A DNA stretch of 64,000 nucleotides from Isochrysis galbana (taxonomy: Eukaryota; Haptophyta; Isochrysidales; Isochrysidaceae), in the NCBI GenBank assembly GCA_018136815.1, contig CM030945.1, positions 1,460,799-1,524,798 of the forward strand, read 5' to 3'. Of this stretch, positions 30,423-41,861 are shown in pieces. Positions within the stretch are counted from its first letter, which is position 1. Every line of letters starts with the position of its first letter. The notes under the pieces are model-generated. The model was not told the DNA's origin. It saw only the letters and a list, made by a program, of their open reading frames with translations, and searched no databases. The position numbers and the translations under genes were made by a program.

Positions 30423-33400
30423 ATGGAGAGCTCGGCTCCCCGCAGCTTCCTGTGCCCCATCAGCCAGGAGATCATGCGCGACCCAGTCGCGTGCTCCGAC
30501 GGCCATTCTTACGAGCGTGAGAACATTTCTTTGTGGCTCTCGTCGCACACGACGAGCCCCGTGACCAACGCGGGGCTGGCCAGTCTGGCGCTGCTGCCAA
30601 ACCACGCGCTGCGCAACTCAATCGAGGAATGGCTCGTCGCCAGCTTCAAGCTGGTCAAGCCTGCTGACGTCCAACTGGGCAGACGCATCGCGACGGGCAG
30701 CTGCAAGGAAGTCTACTCGGGTTGGCTGCGGGGCTTCCCAAACCCGGTCGCGGTGCTCAAGATGCGCGCGGGCGGCTCGTGTGAAGAGGAGGCCGCGGTA
30801 CTTGTCAAGCTTGGCCGCCATCCCGGCCTCGTGCGCTACTTGGGCATGTGCGTCGAGGGCGACCAGCTGCTGCTCACCGAGCTGGCGCCACTCGGCTCAC
30901 TGGACAGCTTTCTAAAGGACCATGAGGATGAGGTGACTCTCGCGCACTCGCTCGCGATCCTCTAGCAGGTGTGCGCCGGCATGGTCGCCCTCACCAATGC
31001 GGGGCTTGTCCACCGCGACCTGGCCAGCCGCAACGTCCTCGTCTTCCGCTTCGACGCGAGCGACCCGACAAAGGTGCTCGTCAAAATCTCCGACTTTGGC
31101 CTTGCCGTCGAGCGTCACTACCAGACCCATGCGACAGTGCAGGGCGAGTCGGTGCCGTTCCGTTGGATGGCGCCCGAGGCGCTCCGCCGCCGCCGCTTCA
31201 GCGAAAAGACCGATGTGTGGGCCTTTGGTGTGACGGCGTGGGAGCTGCTCACGGGGGGTGACGTGCCCTATGCCTTTCTCGACTCGAACGAGGCGGTGGC
31301 TGAGCGTGTCTGTAGTGGGCATCGTCTTGCGCGCCCCGCTGGCTGCCCCGGCGGACTTTGGGACCTGCTGCAGCGCACGTGGGCGGAGAAGCCCGCGGAC
31401 CGGCCGACGTTCACGGAGCTCGCCAACGATCTAGCCCGCCTTGATCTTGATCCACTCTTCGATACACTTGTAGCGGTGAATAAGGACATGGAGGTCGCGT
31501 GCATCCACAGCATCGCGCCTCTAGTCGAGAGGATAATCAAATGCATGCCGGAAGAAGTCAATGATGCTGCAAGGCTTCTCAATGACACGCTTGCGTCAGC
31601 CGGCCAGCGAGCCCGCACAGCGGCGTGCGTGAGGGTTGCAGCCTCCCTCTTAACTCCGTTGTTACACTGCATTGAAGACCGCATCAAAGAAGGACACTAT
31701 GGAGTCAGAATTGGACACTATATCAGTGGCATAGATGATTTGCTTCTTACTCTCTACGATCATTCTGAGGAGCACAGGCCGATTATAGCAGACGGGCTCG
31801 GCATACCAACGTCGTTGGACAACCCCGACGAAACGACCATCGAAGAGCTGAACTACTGGCTTACTTGCCCCCTTGGTGCAATGAAAATATTCGAGCGCGC
31901 CATCGCCGACAGGTGCACCCATTCCCTTGCCGCCCTCGCCATGCAGCCTCCCTTCCAGGAAGCAGCGTCGCGTGCACTCGTTGCCCTGGCCCGGATACCG
32001 GGGCGGAATCGCCATGAGGAGCTCAAGCGAGCCGTTGCCATCAAGGTTTTGGTGTCGGCTGACTCGCCCATCTCACAGTCACATCGAGCGTTCCTGCTAC
32101 ACGAGCTGGCGATCACATCGCCGCGAGCGATCATGGACGCAGGCGGCCTCGAGCCGCTCAAGCCAATTGCCCGAAACGGCTCGCACGATGCGCGCCGCGC
32201 GCTGGCCCTTATGGGTGAAGAAGAATTTATGAGCGGCACCGTGCATGTCTCGGTCGTCACACTTTCAGGCAAAAATTTCATGCTGGAGGTGCACCTGTCC
32301 GACTCAATCAAAATCCTCAAGTGCCATTTCTTTGGCAAGACGGGCATTCCCCAAGAGCAGCAGCGCATTGTCTATGAGGGCAAGCAACTGGAAGACGACA
32401 AAATCCTCTCTGACTACAATATCACGAATGGGTCGCGTCTTCATCTTCTCTTGAAGTTGTGGGGCGGTTGCATTGCCTCACCTGTCCCCGCTCTATTTTG
32501 CTCACCCACCAGTGGGCCCGGTCTCCACATCTTAACAGGGTCTATCGCGTCGGCGGCGGCGACGGACGCATGCGCCGTCATTACGCTCCTGGGAGGTAGC
32601 CTCGACTACGCGCCGCAGATCCTGCCGGATGCTCTGCTTAATCGTGCTCAGTGCGCCACGCTCATACGGCTCCTTGATGAGTGCGCCGCCGCCTGCCCGG
32701 CCGACAGGGTGACAGACGACCTGAAGCTCTCACTCACTACCGCCGAGCTCGTCGCGCACATTGGTGTCCCCGCGATCGAGCGGCTAAGTACCGCCTTCGG
32801 TGTCCCCTTTGACACGATCAAGCTGCGCCGCGTGTCGGCTGTCGGCAAGTGCGTCGCCTTCCACTGCGACTACTCGAAGCGAACGATGCAGGTGGTGCTC
32901 AACGGCGACGACGAGTACGACGGGGGCCGTCTCACCTTCGCGACTGCCGACGGCTTCGTCCAGCCGGCGCGGCCGCGCGGCTCGGCCACGGTGCACGTCA
33001 ACTCAATCGTCCATGGCGTGAGCACTCTGCGGCGAGGCGTGCGCTACGGGCTCTTCTTGTGCGACACAGTCGGTGCCAATCCCCCCCGTCTCACCTACCT
33101 GGTCGAACCCGCGCGCAAGCAGTTTGCCTTCTTCAAGCGCGCCGTCGAGCTACTTGGGCAGGCGACTGACGAGGAGCTCAAGGCAGTCGTGCGTGAATAC
33201 GCAGAACTCCTCACAAGCAGCGCCACAGCCAACGCTGATGTCGGTGCCGACGCCAACACCAACGTCGCTCCCCGTTTCGCCGTGGAGCTCGCGTGGCGCA
33301 CGCACTTGCTCCACCCGCGCTGCTACGCTGTGGCCTGCGAATCGCGCAGTCTGCCTCTGGTCGACCACACGCCCCTCGCTGCGGACGCGTATCCACCACT

Positions 33401-33752
33401 TGAGGACATGGACGAGGCAAGCGGTGCCGCTCGCGCAGTGGAGCGTGGCCTTGACGGGCCGTCGCCGATCGGCTGGCTCGGGCTCGATCTGGTGGCGGCC
33501 ATGCGGCGGCAGCAGCCGTTCATGCGGGACATGCTCGACGCGCAGGTGGCGTACACGAGCGACGGCGCGCTGGTCCAGGCGGTGGGCGACTACCGCATCT
33601 TCCTTGACCGCATCCACCACGTCCATCACACTGAGCTTGTACCGACGCCACTCGTGGATCTAATCTGGCACACGCACATGCTGCACCCGAGGCGGTATGG
33701 GCGGGAGACGCGCCAGCTGGCTGGCTGCTTCGTTGATCACGGCATTGATTGA
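30423..33752 (+). CDS. U-box / protein kinase / ubiquitin-like / 2OG-oxygenase / GRDP fusion protein, with one in-frame TAG
   Basis: One frame of 1,110 codons without introns. U-box (about residues 6-75): [20 protein letters not shown]. Kinase (about 84-342): gly-rich loop [20 protein letters not shown] (Lys113), HRDLASRN (Asp199), DFGLA (Asp224), WMAPEAL; tyrosine-kinase-like/TKL style. A helical region follows (343-600). A 76-residue ubiquitin-like domain (607-682) ends LKLWGG. Next comes a prolyl-4-hydroxylase-like oxygenase with FHCDY (His814, Asp816), GGRLTF and distal His864 with Arg nearby. Two GRDP/DUF1399-type motifs end it: [13 protein letters not shown] and [13 protein letters not shown]. 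Codon 181 (30963-30965) is TAG where kinases often have Gln (AIL-stop-QVCAGM). Other genes here end in TAG, so wholesale reassignment is unlikely. Likely roles (E3 ligase, Ser/Thr or Tyr kinase, hydroxylase) are inferred from domains. Confidence 0.85.
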
Positions 33753-34167
33753 GGTTGTCGCGACCCCGTGGGCTTGCTGCTTCGGCTCCGCTTTCGTACG
33801 TGAGTGTTCGAGATGTGCTGCTGCTCACCAATGCTGATTGATGCGCTCGGCGCGACACGACGCTGCAGCACACATCCTTGTAGGGAGAATTCCGAACTCC
33901 GCTCTGCGCCAGCGCATTTGTTCAAAAAAAATCGAATATTAAAACTCTACCCTGGCCCCTGGATCTGGATAGTCAAGTGCGAATACGCTAAGGGTGGAGG
34001 AGTGTGTGAAGGTGTGCCGTGTACACGCCACTACGGACCCCACGTATCCCTCCTCCCTCCCTATTGCCTGCCCCCCTCAAGTGCTCAACGCCGGCCTATG
34101 TCCGGTCAATTCAGGCCCCATGGGAAGATGAGGATGTGCACTACTTTCCTGGCCTTAAATAATAAAT
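33753..34167 (+). other. Downstream flank of the fusion gene
   Basis: No gene seen. AATAAATAATG at about 34159-34169 marks the border with the mariner-like end. Confidence 0.35.
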
Positions 34168-35259
34168 AATGTTATATCCTAGCCAACCCCACTAACTAAT
34201 TGGACATAACGTTTCAGGCTCCCGGAATCCCGCCATGCCTGACGGGCCAGGTGTCCGAGTGATACCGTGGGGTGGGGGCACTGCCCCCTCCCCTCGATAT
34301 TTGTCCTACCTCCCCCCAGTGCACGCACCGACCCCGCGCACGTGCGTCCTCTCCTCGAGTCCACGCACGCTGGGGGAAAACCCCTTTCGGGTAAAAACAA
34401 CGCAAGGGGGGGGGCACTCGTGAGATAGGAGCCCAGAAGCGCTGATCTCTGCTCGCCGAAGCGAGTGGCCGCGGCAAGCCGCGGCCCTTCCGCTGGCAAC
34501 TTCAGCTTACCTGTGTGAGTATACACGTAGAACCATTTTTCGTCCAAGTCCACGTGCTCCTCCCAGGGGTTGCCCAAATTTTCGTGCGCCCACTCCAAGC
34601 GAGCTTCACACATTGCGTCGGTGAGCGCTGGCCGCGTTGACATACCGACAATAATGCGCCATTTCTTGCTCTTCATGTATCGACACACCGTGGCCCGCGG
34701 AAGACCAAGAAGCTCCTCAATCTCCGAGAATGTCAAGTCGTAGGCGTTTTCACGAAGGGCGTTTTCCAATGCCTCTGCCTCCTCCTCGCCGATGCGCGTT
34801 GGTCTGCCGCCCGCCCCCTTGCGCGAGGCTGGCAGCTTCCCGCTCCTCTGCGAGCCTCTTGGCGACCTTGGCCGGGTACTGCGGCCCGACATCGTACTTC
34901 TCACACAGCTGTGTGAGGGCGCGGCGCCACTCCGCGCTATTCTTCCGCCCAGGCAGCCTTTCGTACGCCAACCCAATCGCCGCTTGGCGATTGGGCGTCA
35001 GGCTGCAGCGTCGCTTGGCCGGCCGGCCGTGCTCGTCACTGCGCTCCCCTTCCGGGGTGCGGGGAGGTGGAGGGCTCAGGGGTGGGCTCCTTTTGCCGCC
35101 TTGCCTGCCTCGCCACACATAGGCACCGCCTGTGCGCCTGCCATGCTGCTTGGGCTCCGCGACCTTCAGCCGCCCCATCCCGATCCCGGGAGATTTCGCG
35201 CCAATCGCTCCCGCCGCCCAATTTCGCCTAAGTCCAACAAAGAAAATCGCCAATTTCAA
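34168..35259 (-). mobile_element. Broken mariner-like DNA transposon
   Basis: The 34168-34315 end block is shared with 22598-22739. The minus-strand transposase lies in two frames. The N-terminal helix-turn-helix part reads IGLAYERLPGRKNSAEWRRA to AKVAKRLAEEREAASLAQGG (about 35000-34810). It is followed by a frame change near the C/G-run at about 34815. Then come RPTRIGEEEAEALENALREN, SEIEELLGLPRATVCRYMKS and the first catalytic block VDLDEKWFYVYTHTGKLKLP (about 34560-34505). The second and third acidic catalytic residues are missing, since the homology ends at about 34500. Inactive remnant of the IS630/Tc1/mariner superfamily. Confidence 0.75.
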
Positions 35260-35491
35260 GGGTTTTTCGACGTCTAAGCGCCCCCCCTTCGATGGTGCCT
35301 AAAGCCAGCGTGTACCCGAAATCTTCACCTGAGATCCCGGGTTTCTACGTTAAACGCCGTGTCAACATTTCTACAAAAATTCTGAGTTTTGGAACGGAGG
35401 TCTAGTACATTCAAGGAGAGGGGCGATCTCTCTCTCCCCTCTCTCTCTCTCTTCTCCCCTCTCTCCTTCCTCTCTCTTCCTCTCCCGCCGG

Positions 35492-36626
35492 ATGCGACGC
35501 TCTCGCTGCCGTCCACTGGTGCTTCTGGCGTTGCTGGTGGGGCGTGCGGCGTGCCTGCGTGTCTGCGTGCTCTCCAAGATCATCCTCGACCGCGTGGGCG
35601 ACGTCGCAGCCCCTCGGATCGGTGGAGGAGGCGCACAGGCCGCGGTGGGTGCTCTTCTTGCAGCGGGAGAGGGCGAGTGCCGTCTTCTGGCACCTGCGGG
35701 CATAGACCTGGATGCACGCCTCCTAGGCGAGCTCGAGGCGCGAGGTGTGGTGGCTGACATTCACTTGCTGCCCGAGGTCGAGCGCACGCCTGGAGAAGAT
35801 ATCGTCTACGATGGGGAGGAGATGAGGTGGGTACCCATTGGATGGGAGGACTGGGGGAAGCTTACAGAGTGGGTGCCGCCTGTCGACAACCTGGAGCTCG
35901 ACGCTCTTCACGTGCTCGTCGAGGGTGGCGGTCAAGGCGAGGTGGAGGCGGCACTGCGCTGCGCCAGCCGCCCAAACCCGCCATTCCTCTCTCTAGAGCC
36001 TGTGATGCACATTGTAGATGCTCACGCTGTCGAGGGGCTACAACGAGTGAGCANNNNNNNNNNNNNNNNNNNNNNNNNNNNNNNNNNNNNNNNNNNNNNN
36101 NNNNNNNNNNNNNNNNNNNNNNNNNNNNNNNNNNNNNNNNNNNNNNNNNNNNNGGCTAGCCGATGTGATCTCGCCCGATCTTGTCACCGCCACGCGCATA
36201 GCCACCCTTGCTTCGGTACCGCTGTGTGCGAATTCAGCGATAGGGTCGCGGAAATCGCTCGATCGGGCGATTCCGGCCATTGCACGAGGATGTGCACACG
36301 CCTTGGAGCTACGCGAGGACGCTGTGCTAGCCATTCGCGACGGCCGGCGCGGTTCATACCTCTTGAGCCCGTCCTATGGCACAATAAATGGGCGGCATCT
36401 ATTACACGTGCCAAGCTTCAGCGTCGACGTGATTGACCCAACAGGCGCTGGGAATGCCTACGCGGGCGCTATCTGCGCAACGCTAGCCATGGGCATGGGG
36501 GTAGCGGAGGCTGCAACGTACGCATCAGCTGTTGGTGCCGCCTTTGTTTCGGTCGACTCGTGGGCACCGAGGGAAATGCGGGCGAGTCGAGAGTGGGTCA
36601 GGGAAATGGTGCGCTCGAGATGCTAG
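35492..36626 (+). CDS. PfkB-family carbohydrate kinase (split by an assembly gap)
   Basis: ATG at 35492 after a CT-rich leader. The N-terminus RRSRCRPLVLLALLVGRAAC is hydrophobic and signal- or targeting-like. The first part runs to about 36046, where CGA|GTGAGCA looks like an intron donor just before the 100-base gap (36054-36153). After the gap, LADVISPDLVTATRIATLAS through RGCAHALELREDAV to the anion-hole/catalytic motif DPTGAGNAYAGA (Asp at 36435) and a TAG at 36624-36626. The family phosphorylates sugars or nucleosides at a primary hydroxyl with ATP; the substrate cannot be read from the sequence. A few residues and probably one intron are hidden by the gap. Confidence 0.82.
36054..36153. 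other. Assembly gap (100 N)
   Basis: Run of exactly 100 N inside the PfkB gene; true size unknown. Confidence 1.
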
Positions 36627-37059
36627 TCAATGTAAAATCAGGGTGTGATGACAAATGACATATGATGATGACCATCCTAAGCGGTTGCTTACAATGCTTA
36701 GTATCGCAAAACGTCATGTGTCGGCTTGGCCGGTAGGCCATTGCGGACGCCTCCTCCTGCTTGCTATGTACAAGAATGCACACGAAGGGAGACTGTCGTT
36801 TAACTACTGCTTCATCGGCTTGCGGTAGGCAGCAGGGCGCGGCTGACGGGGCTGCATGAGACATGCCATCCTCGACCTTGTTGTACCACGAAAATCTGGC
36901 AAGGGAGCGCGTCATTTTCGAAGACACTCAGACTCGGACGAATCGGCTTGAGCGATTCATCATCCACTGTCGATCTATCATTGCGCAAACCGGTCGCCCT
37001 GGCCCACCGCCACTAGCCCGGTCACTCACTATGGGGGTCCTCTCCGTCATCGCGCCCCG
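36627..37059. other. Downstream flank of PfkB gene
   Basis: Lower-GC sequence, no supported gene. Leads into repeat R2. Confidence 0.35.
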
Positions 37060-37320
37060 ATTCCCTCCTCCTTGCACCGTCCCGATCGGGGATCGGCCCT
37101 TCCCCCCTCTCCTCTCTCCCCCCCGGTCCCCCGCGAAAGCCCTCTCCCCCCTCTCCCCTCCCGTCTTCCCCTGAGTGCTTCCTTGAGTTTCCGGCCCCCT
37201 TTCCGTCTATTACTTTCCCGCTTTCCCGCGCGTTTCCCCCCACCCACCCCCACGCGTGACGTTTTCTCTCGGTGTCCCGTATACGTTCTGAGCCGTCGCC
37301 CGAGTGCCCTCCGTGCCCCT
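37060..37320. repeat. Dispersed repeat R2, copy 3
   Basis: CCGCGAAAGCCCTC, GAGTGCTTCCTTGAGTTTCC and CGTGACGTTTTCTCTCGGTG in the same order as copies 1 and 2. Confidence 0.6.
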
Positions 37321-37654
37321 CCCGTCCGCTCCTCGTCTCTGTTCCCGTGCTGCAGTGCTCCGTGATGGCCGAGTGTGCGCCAGTGTCTTCGGCCTTGTCC
37401 CCGCGTGCTCCCCCGGTCCCTCAACACTCGCCCCCCATGCCCCGGAGGAGCCATACATCTCATGCTACATCTCATCTGCCATTCGCACCCTGCCACACCA
37501 CAGCCACAGCTCCACCCAGCTTACCAGCTCACCAAAAAGCTCAACTAATGACTAATGCAACAAATGGCAACAGCAACAATCTATAAGTCGCATTGTATGC
37601 GCTTACGCTTACGCAAGTGACAAGGGTCAAGTTGTGAGTGGGTGGGTGGGCGGG

Positions 37655-37670
37655 TGTGGTGTGTGTATGT

Positions 37671-37716
<46 letters not shown>

Positions 37717-37728
37717 GGGGGGGGGGCT
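37655..37728. repeat. (GT)n followed by long G-run
   Basis: GTGTGT to about 37684, then over 30 consecutive G interrupted by one A, then more G. Strong G-quadruplex potential on this strand. Confidence 0.97.
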
Positions 37729-37874
37729 GCGGGGGAACACCCCAGGAGGCGAACCGCCAATGCAGCAGACAGCAAGGGAGAGTCGACCTTGTTTGACAAG
37801 TAAAGCGCTATCAATCAACAAGCCGCGCTATCATTCTCCATTTTTCACACACTGATGGACTCGGACAAAGCAAT

Positions 37875-38549
37875 TCAGGCACCATGAAGGTGCGTCGGCG
37901 TGCCGCCAGCGAAGAAACCCCGGCAGCAGCATGTATAGCAGCACCCGAGACACATCATTGCGGGTACCCACTCAACGGCAGTCGTCACTGCCGGCCCAAC
38001 GATAGGGACGCGTTGCATGGTCTGTGGGACGAGCATCGCGGCAAGGGCTTGGCCAGGCGAGCCATTGAACTGGATGCTTGTATATGAGCCGCCGGCCCCC
38101 GAGCGCGACACGTACGTGTATTCCCCTTTGCCTGCGTCCTCCTCGTGCTCCTCGGACGTCCCATCCGGGTGGATGGTGACAGTCACTCGCTTGCCTCCAC
38201 GCACGAGCGAGCCTTGCACCATCATCCCTGGGCGCCACTCCGAGGCGAGCGACTCTCCAAAGTTCTCGCGGAAAATAGCGGCGGCCCGGTGCATCCCGAA
38301 CGGGCCACTGAAGTTGGGCCCCGCCGCGAGGGCTGAGTCGGTCCCACGGTCGTAAGCAGTGCGGGACACCTCATCCGACAGAACCTCGTACGCCTCGCCC
38401 AGCTGGACGAAGCGCTTCTCGGCGACTTCGCGCTGCTGTGGGTTCTTATCCGGGTGCCAGCGCAATGCCTGTGTACGGTACGCGCGCCGGATCTCAGCCG
38501 TGCTCGCACTACGGGACACGCCCAACACCTCGTAGTGCGACTGCGCCAT
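37875..38549 (-). CDS. J-domain (DnaJ/HSP40) protein with Cys-rich tail
   Basis: Start taken at the Met of [16 protein letters not shown] (38549); the frame is open another 35 codons upstream to 38654. J domain at residues 1-70: [21 protein letters not shown] with the HPD motif that activates Hsp70 ATPase, and [16 protein letters not shown] Gly/Phe-poor middle follows, with a possible beta-sandwich ([20 protein letters not shown]). Near the end is [16 protein letters not shown], a Cys cluster that could be palmitoylated or bind metal. At ~224 residues with no zinc-finger repeats it is a class B/C J-protein. Intron-free. Client unknown. Confidence 0.85.
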   Translation of the reverse strand: MAQSHYEVLGVSRSASTAEIRRAYRTQALRWHPDKNPQQREVAEKRFVQLGEAYEVLSDEVSRTAYDRGTDSALAAGPNFSGPFGMHRAAAIFRENFGESLASEWRPGMMVQGSLVRGGKRVTVTIHPDGTSEEHEEDAGKGEYTYVSRSGAGGSYTSIQFNGSPGQALAAMLVPQTMQRVPIVGPAVTTAVEWVPAMMCLGCCYTCCCRGFFAGGTPTHLHGA

Positions 38550-38849
38550 CGCCGCACACGCCCGGCGCGTCGAGCAGAAGCAAAGCTCTCGGTCGCAATC
38601 TATTCCTATCTTTACATTGTTATTCTCTAGAGTACTCCCCATGGCGGTACTCATATAGAGTAGGCTTGGAAGAGGGGAGCGATATTGATATTGAGGAGGT
38701 GGGGGGATGCAGCGATGAGGATGAGGCCAGCGAGGCTAGTAAAACAGAGGAGGGAGATTTGCAGACTGAGACCTCTCGCTCTCGATGATGTCCAACGACG
38801 CTCGTGGCGTTGCACAGCGCACAGCGCGGCCATAGCATAGGCTCCTCTC

Positions 38850-39120
38850 TGCCTGGAGCCCAAGGGGGGGGGGGCGTCAGAGCAATGAGTAGGCCGCGAG
38901 GCCACGGCAGGCCTGTGGGTGTGAGCATCGCACCCAGCCCTAGGGTTTGGGCAGGTGTGGCAAGGCCCCTCTGCCTGCGCCAAGTGGCGAGGCAGGAGGC
39001 AGGGGGGCGCGCGGTTCCCTCCCCCGATCAGGGGGGGCCGGAGAGAGGGGAGAGAGCGTGGCCTCCCGCCCACTCCCCCGGCATCCAGCATGCGAACCAA
39101 GAACCAAGTCTTAACTTTGT
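38850..39120. repeat. Diverged R1-type fragment
   Basis: GCCTGGAGCCCAAGGGGGGG, AGGCCGCGAGGCCACGGCAG and a tail with CAAGTCTTAACTTTGTTG resemble R1 modules and tail but with much change. Confidence 0.4.
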
Positions 39121-39802
39121 TGCGCTCCATCGCCAAAACCGTCAACAAGAAACGGCTACTCTTCAGATTTTTTTCAAGTTCGCGATTGCAATAAGGAATA
39201 GGAAACATATACACATACATACACATATGCCACATGCGCGCGCGGACGCACATCATCGCATGCTGTTGTGGACTGCGTGATGTTGATGCACATGCTGCAC
39301 GCGCACATACATCAACAACCCAATGCGTCAAACGACATTTCATTGCGACGGAAAGAAATGGGGAGAGCGAGAAGAATGGCAGGACCCAACATGGCCAATC
39401 AAAGAGAAAAGCTGAGGGCCCGCCCTGGCGAGACCGAGGGCGCCCGCCGTCCTAACGGGTGCAATAAGCCAGCACATATGATGATCTGTATGTATAGGCG
39501 CCCACGGCTGCTGTCCACGTCATCTACACCTCTACGGAAAGGTGGAGCACAGCCTGGGCTGGGTATCGCGAGCCGCGGCGTTTTCCACGGTTCGCACTCG
39601 CGCGCGCTGAGCAGCGCACCCCTTGACGCAGCGCGCCGCGCCGCGCGTTTGCGGATATTCTCGATCGACGGTGCTCGCTCGTACCGCGTCTGGCGGGCGT
39701 GCTCGCCGCGCTTCCGGTGGAGAAGTCTTCGACCGGTGAGCGCCTGCCCTCGAGCTGACCAATCCAACGCACGGTTTTGCGAGCTTGCACTTTGGTGGGA
39801 TC
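39121..39802. other. Downstream flank of class V aminotransferase
   Basis: Contains CACATACATACACATA-type words near 39210. Frames on both strands are compositional. No gene supported. Confidence 0.35.
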
Positions 39803-41861
39803 TTATGCCTGGACGGTCCAAGGCGCCTTTTGGATGTAGCCGGACAGGAGCTGCGACACCTCACCCGGTACGGCGGCGTCGAGCGCGCCCTTGAATTGAA
39901 GGGCGGTCCGCTGCGGGTCGATGAGCTTGTCCAGCCCGAATAGCCCGATGCGGAACGTCTTGGTGCCCTCGGGCTCGCCTGGTAGCAAGGGATGAGCGAG
40001 GTAAGCGGGTTAGTTTGGCCACGGCGCATCGGGCGGGGGCAGCGGGTGGCACATCGACCGGCGCGCGCCGAGCCGCGCTTGCCAACGCGCGCACCGATCA
40101 TGAAGGGCACGCCTGCTGCGATTTGTGTCCCCGCGCCCGCAAACTTGCCAGCGATGCCCGCGTCATTGGTATGCACGACGACGACGCCCGGCGCCTGGAA
40201 GCCGGGCGCGGCGACACGCACGAGCCCTTTCTCCTCGCAGAGCATCTTGTGGACAATGTCACCTGGCGAAACGGGTAGGCGGGCGAGGCGCGAGACGGCG
40301 GATAAGTGGGCGCACGCAGCGCGACGGCGCTCGCAGCGCGACGGCTGCCGCAACGCGGGCGGCGCAAGTGCGCACCTAGCACCCAGGCATTCTCCGTCGC
40401 CTTCTTGAAGCCGAAGCCCCGCGTCTCGAGCATAACATCGCGGAATTGGACGAGGGCGTCAGTTGGCATCGTCGCATGGTACATAAATCCGCCTGGTGCA
40501 AGGAGAGCGCGCGGGTCATCCGCGCGCGCGGGTGAGGACGGGTAGGTTGCCCGAGACGGCTCGACGGGAGGCACTCACGGGACAGTACGCACCATTCTCA
40601 TAAGTCTCCATCACCTCTAGCCACTTGCGGAGGTCGCACACAAACGAGGATGAGCGCGTGGCCCGTACCGCATCCGTTCCGCGTTCTGAGAGCATCACGA
40701 GACCCTGAAGAAGGGCACAGCCGGCACAGGTTGGGCACGCAGGATGAGGGCGGCACGTCGCGGGTTGTGCGCGGGGCGAAGTGTCGCGAATGGTGAGCAC
40801 GGGACGGCGTGCGCAGTCCGGCTCACCGCGCACGAGGGGCCAGTCCATCCCTTTTGCGGAGCCGAAATGAGTGCGTCGACGCCGAGCTTTTTCATGTCAA
40901 CCCATACGGTGCCAGAAGCGATGCAGTCGAGTACGAGAAGGCCGCCGACTGAGTGCACAGCCTACATGTCCGCGGAGGCAGACGACTGGGTGGAAGCGCT
41001 GCGGGCACACAGCAACGCATGAGGGGGCGCCCCACCTTGGAGAGCTGCATAATGTAGTCGTCGGGCAGGATCATCCCAGTAGACGTCTCAACATGCGGCG
41101 CGAAGACAACGCCCGGCCGTTCCTTCTCAATCGTGGCCACCACCTTGTTGATAGGATGCGGCGCGTATTGCTGCTGTGTATTGAGGTCGCCCTCCCAGAG
41201 TCCTCCACCCTCGGCAACGGACAAACCGTGCTTGGTGGCACGACGCCCGTCGACATTCTTGAGCGCATCAATTGGGCGCGCCTTGAGCACTGTGTGCTCG
41301 GTCGGGATGCCGCACTGCGAAAGGGGGGGGGGGGGGGGGCACGAGGCTCGAGTTTGGTTCGGGTGCGGGTGTGGGCGGTGCACCGGTGGGCATGGCACAC
41401 TTGGTCGAAGATCTGGGTCCACCGGTAAGAGAAGTAGCCGTTGCGCAGGACGAGGGCCTTCTTGCCTGTGGCAAATTGTCGGGCGACCGCCTCCATGGCG
41501 TAGGTGCCCGAGCCTGCGTTGCCGCGGATGAGCCGGCAGAGCGCGTCAGAGTTGCTCGCGCCCTACAAGGCACTCATCGATACCATTCACCTGGGATGAT
41601 GACCGCCTTGTGCGCGCTGTAGACCTCCTTGAGCATGTCTGAAATGTCATTCATCGCCTTTTTGAATGGGCTCGACATGTGGTTCAATGCCTGATGCAAA
41701 GGGTGAAGAGGCCGATGCAGTGAGGTGCCCGGTCTCGAGCTAACGCGGGTGGCGCGGGCAAGACTTGAGCTGAAAAAGTGAGAGACGTGGAAGCGGAACA
41801 GAGGAAACCGTACCCGATCTGCAGCAGGTGGAGGGGGGAAGGGCGTTAGTGCGAGGCGCAT
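39803..41861 (-). CDS. Class V aminotransferase, alanine/serine-glyoxylate type (8 exons)
   Basis: Exons: first exon ending at 41591, then 41513-41401, 41314-41036, 40961-40827, 40704-40593, 40492-40376, 40262-40095 and 39978-39803. Seven GT-AG introns (donors GTGAAT, GTGTGC, GTGGGG, GTGAGC, GTGCGT, GTGCGC, GTGCGC), all phases consistent. Product blocks in order: HMSSPFKKAMNDISDMLKEV, PGSGTYAMEAVARQFATGKK, FAPHVETSTGMILPDDYI, AVHSVGGLLVLDCIASG, the PLP-lysine motif SAPQKGWTGPSCAG, HATMPTDALVQFRD, VAAPGFQAPGVVVVHTNDAG, and FRIGLFGLDKL. These match serine-pyruvate/alanine-glyoxylate aminotransferases, which in photosynthetic cells detoxify glyoxylate, often in peroxisomes. No SKL-type C-terminus (ends TVQA). 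The N-terminus before SRPGTSLH is uncertain; 41861 is the upstream-most Met. Confidence 0.9.

Noticed and set aside
30423-33752. General reassignment of TAG to Gln
   Set aside because: PfkB, receptor gene 2 and the small gene at 24451 end naturally in TAG, so a local cause is more likely.
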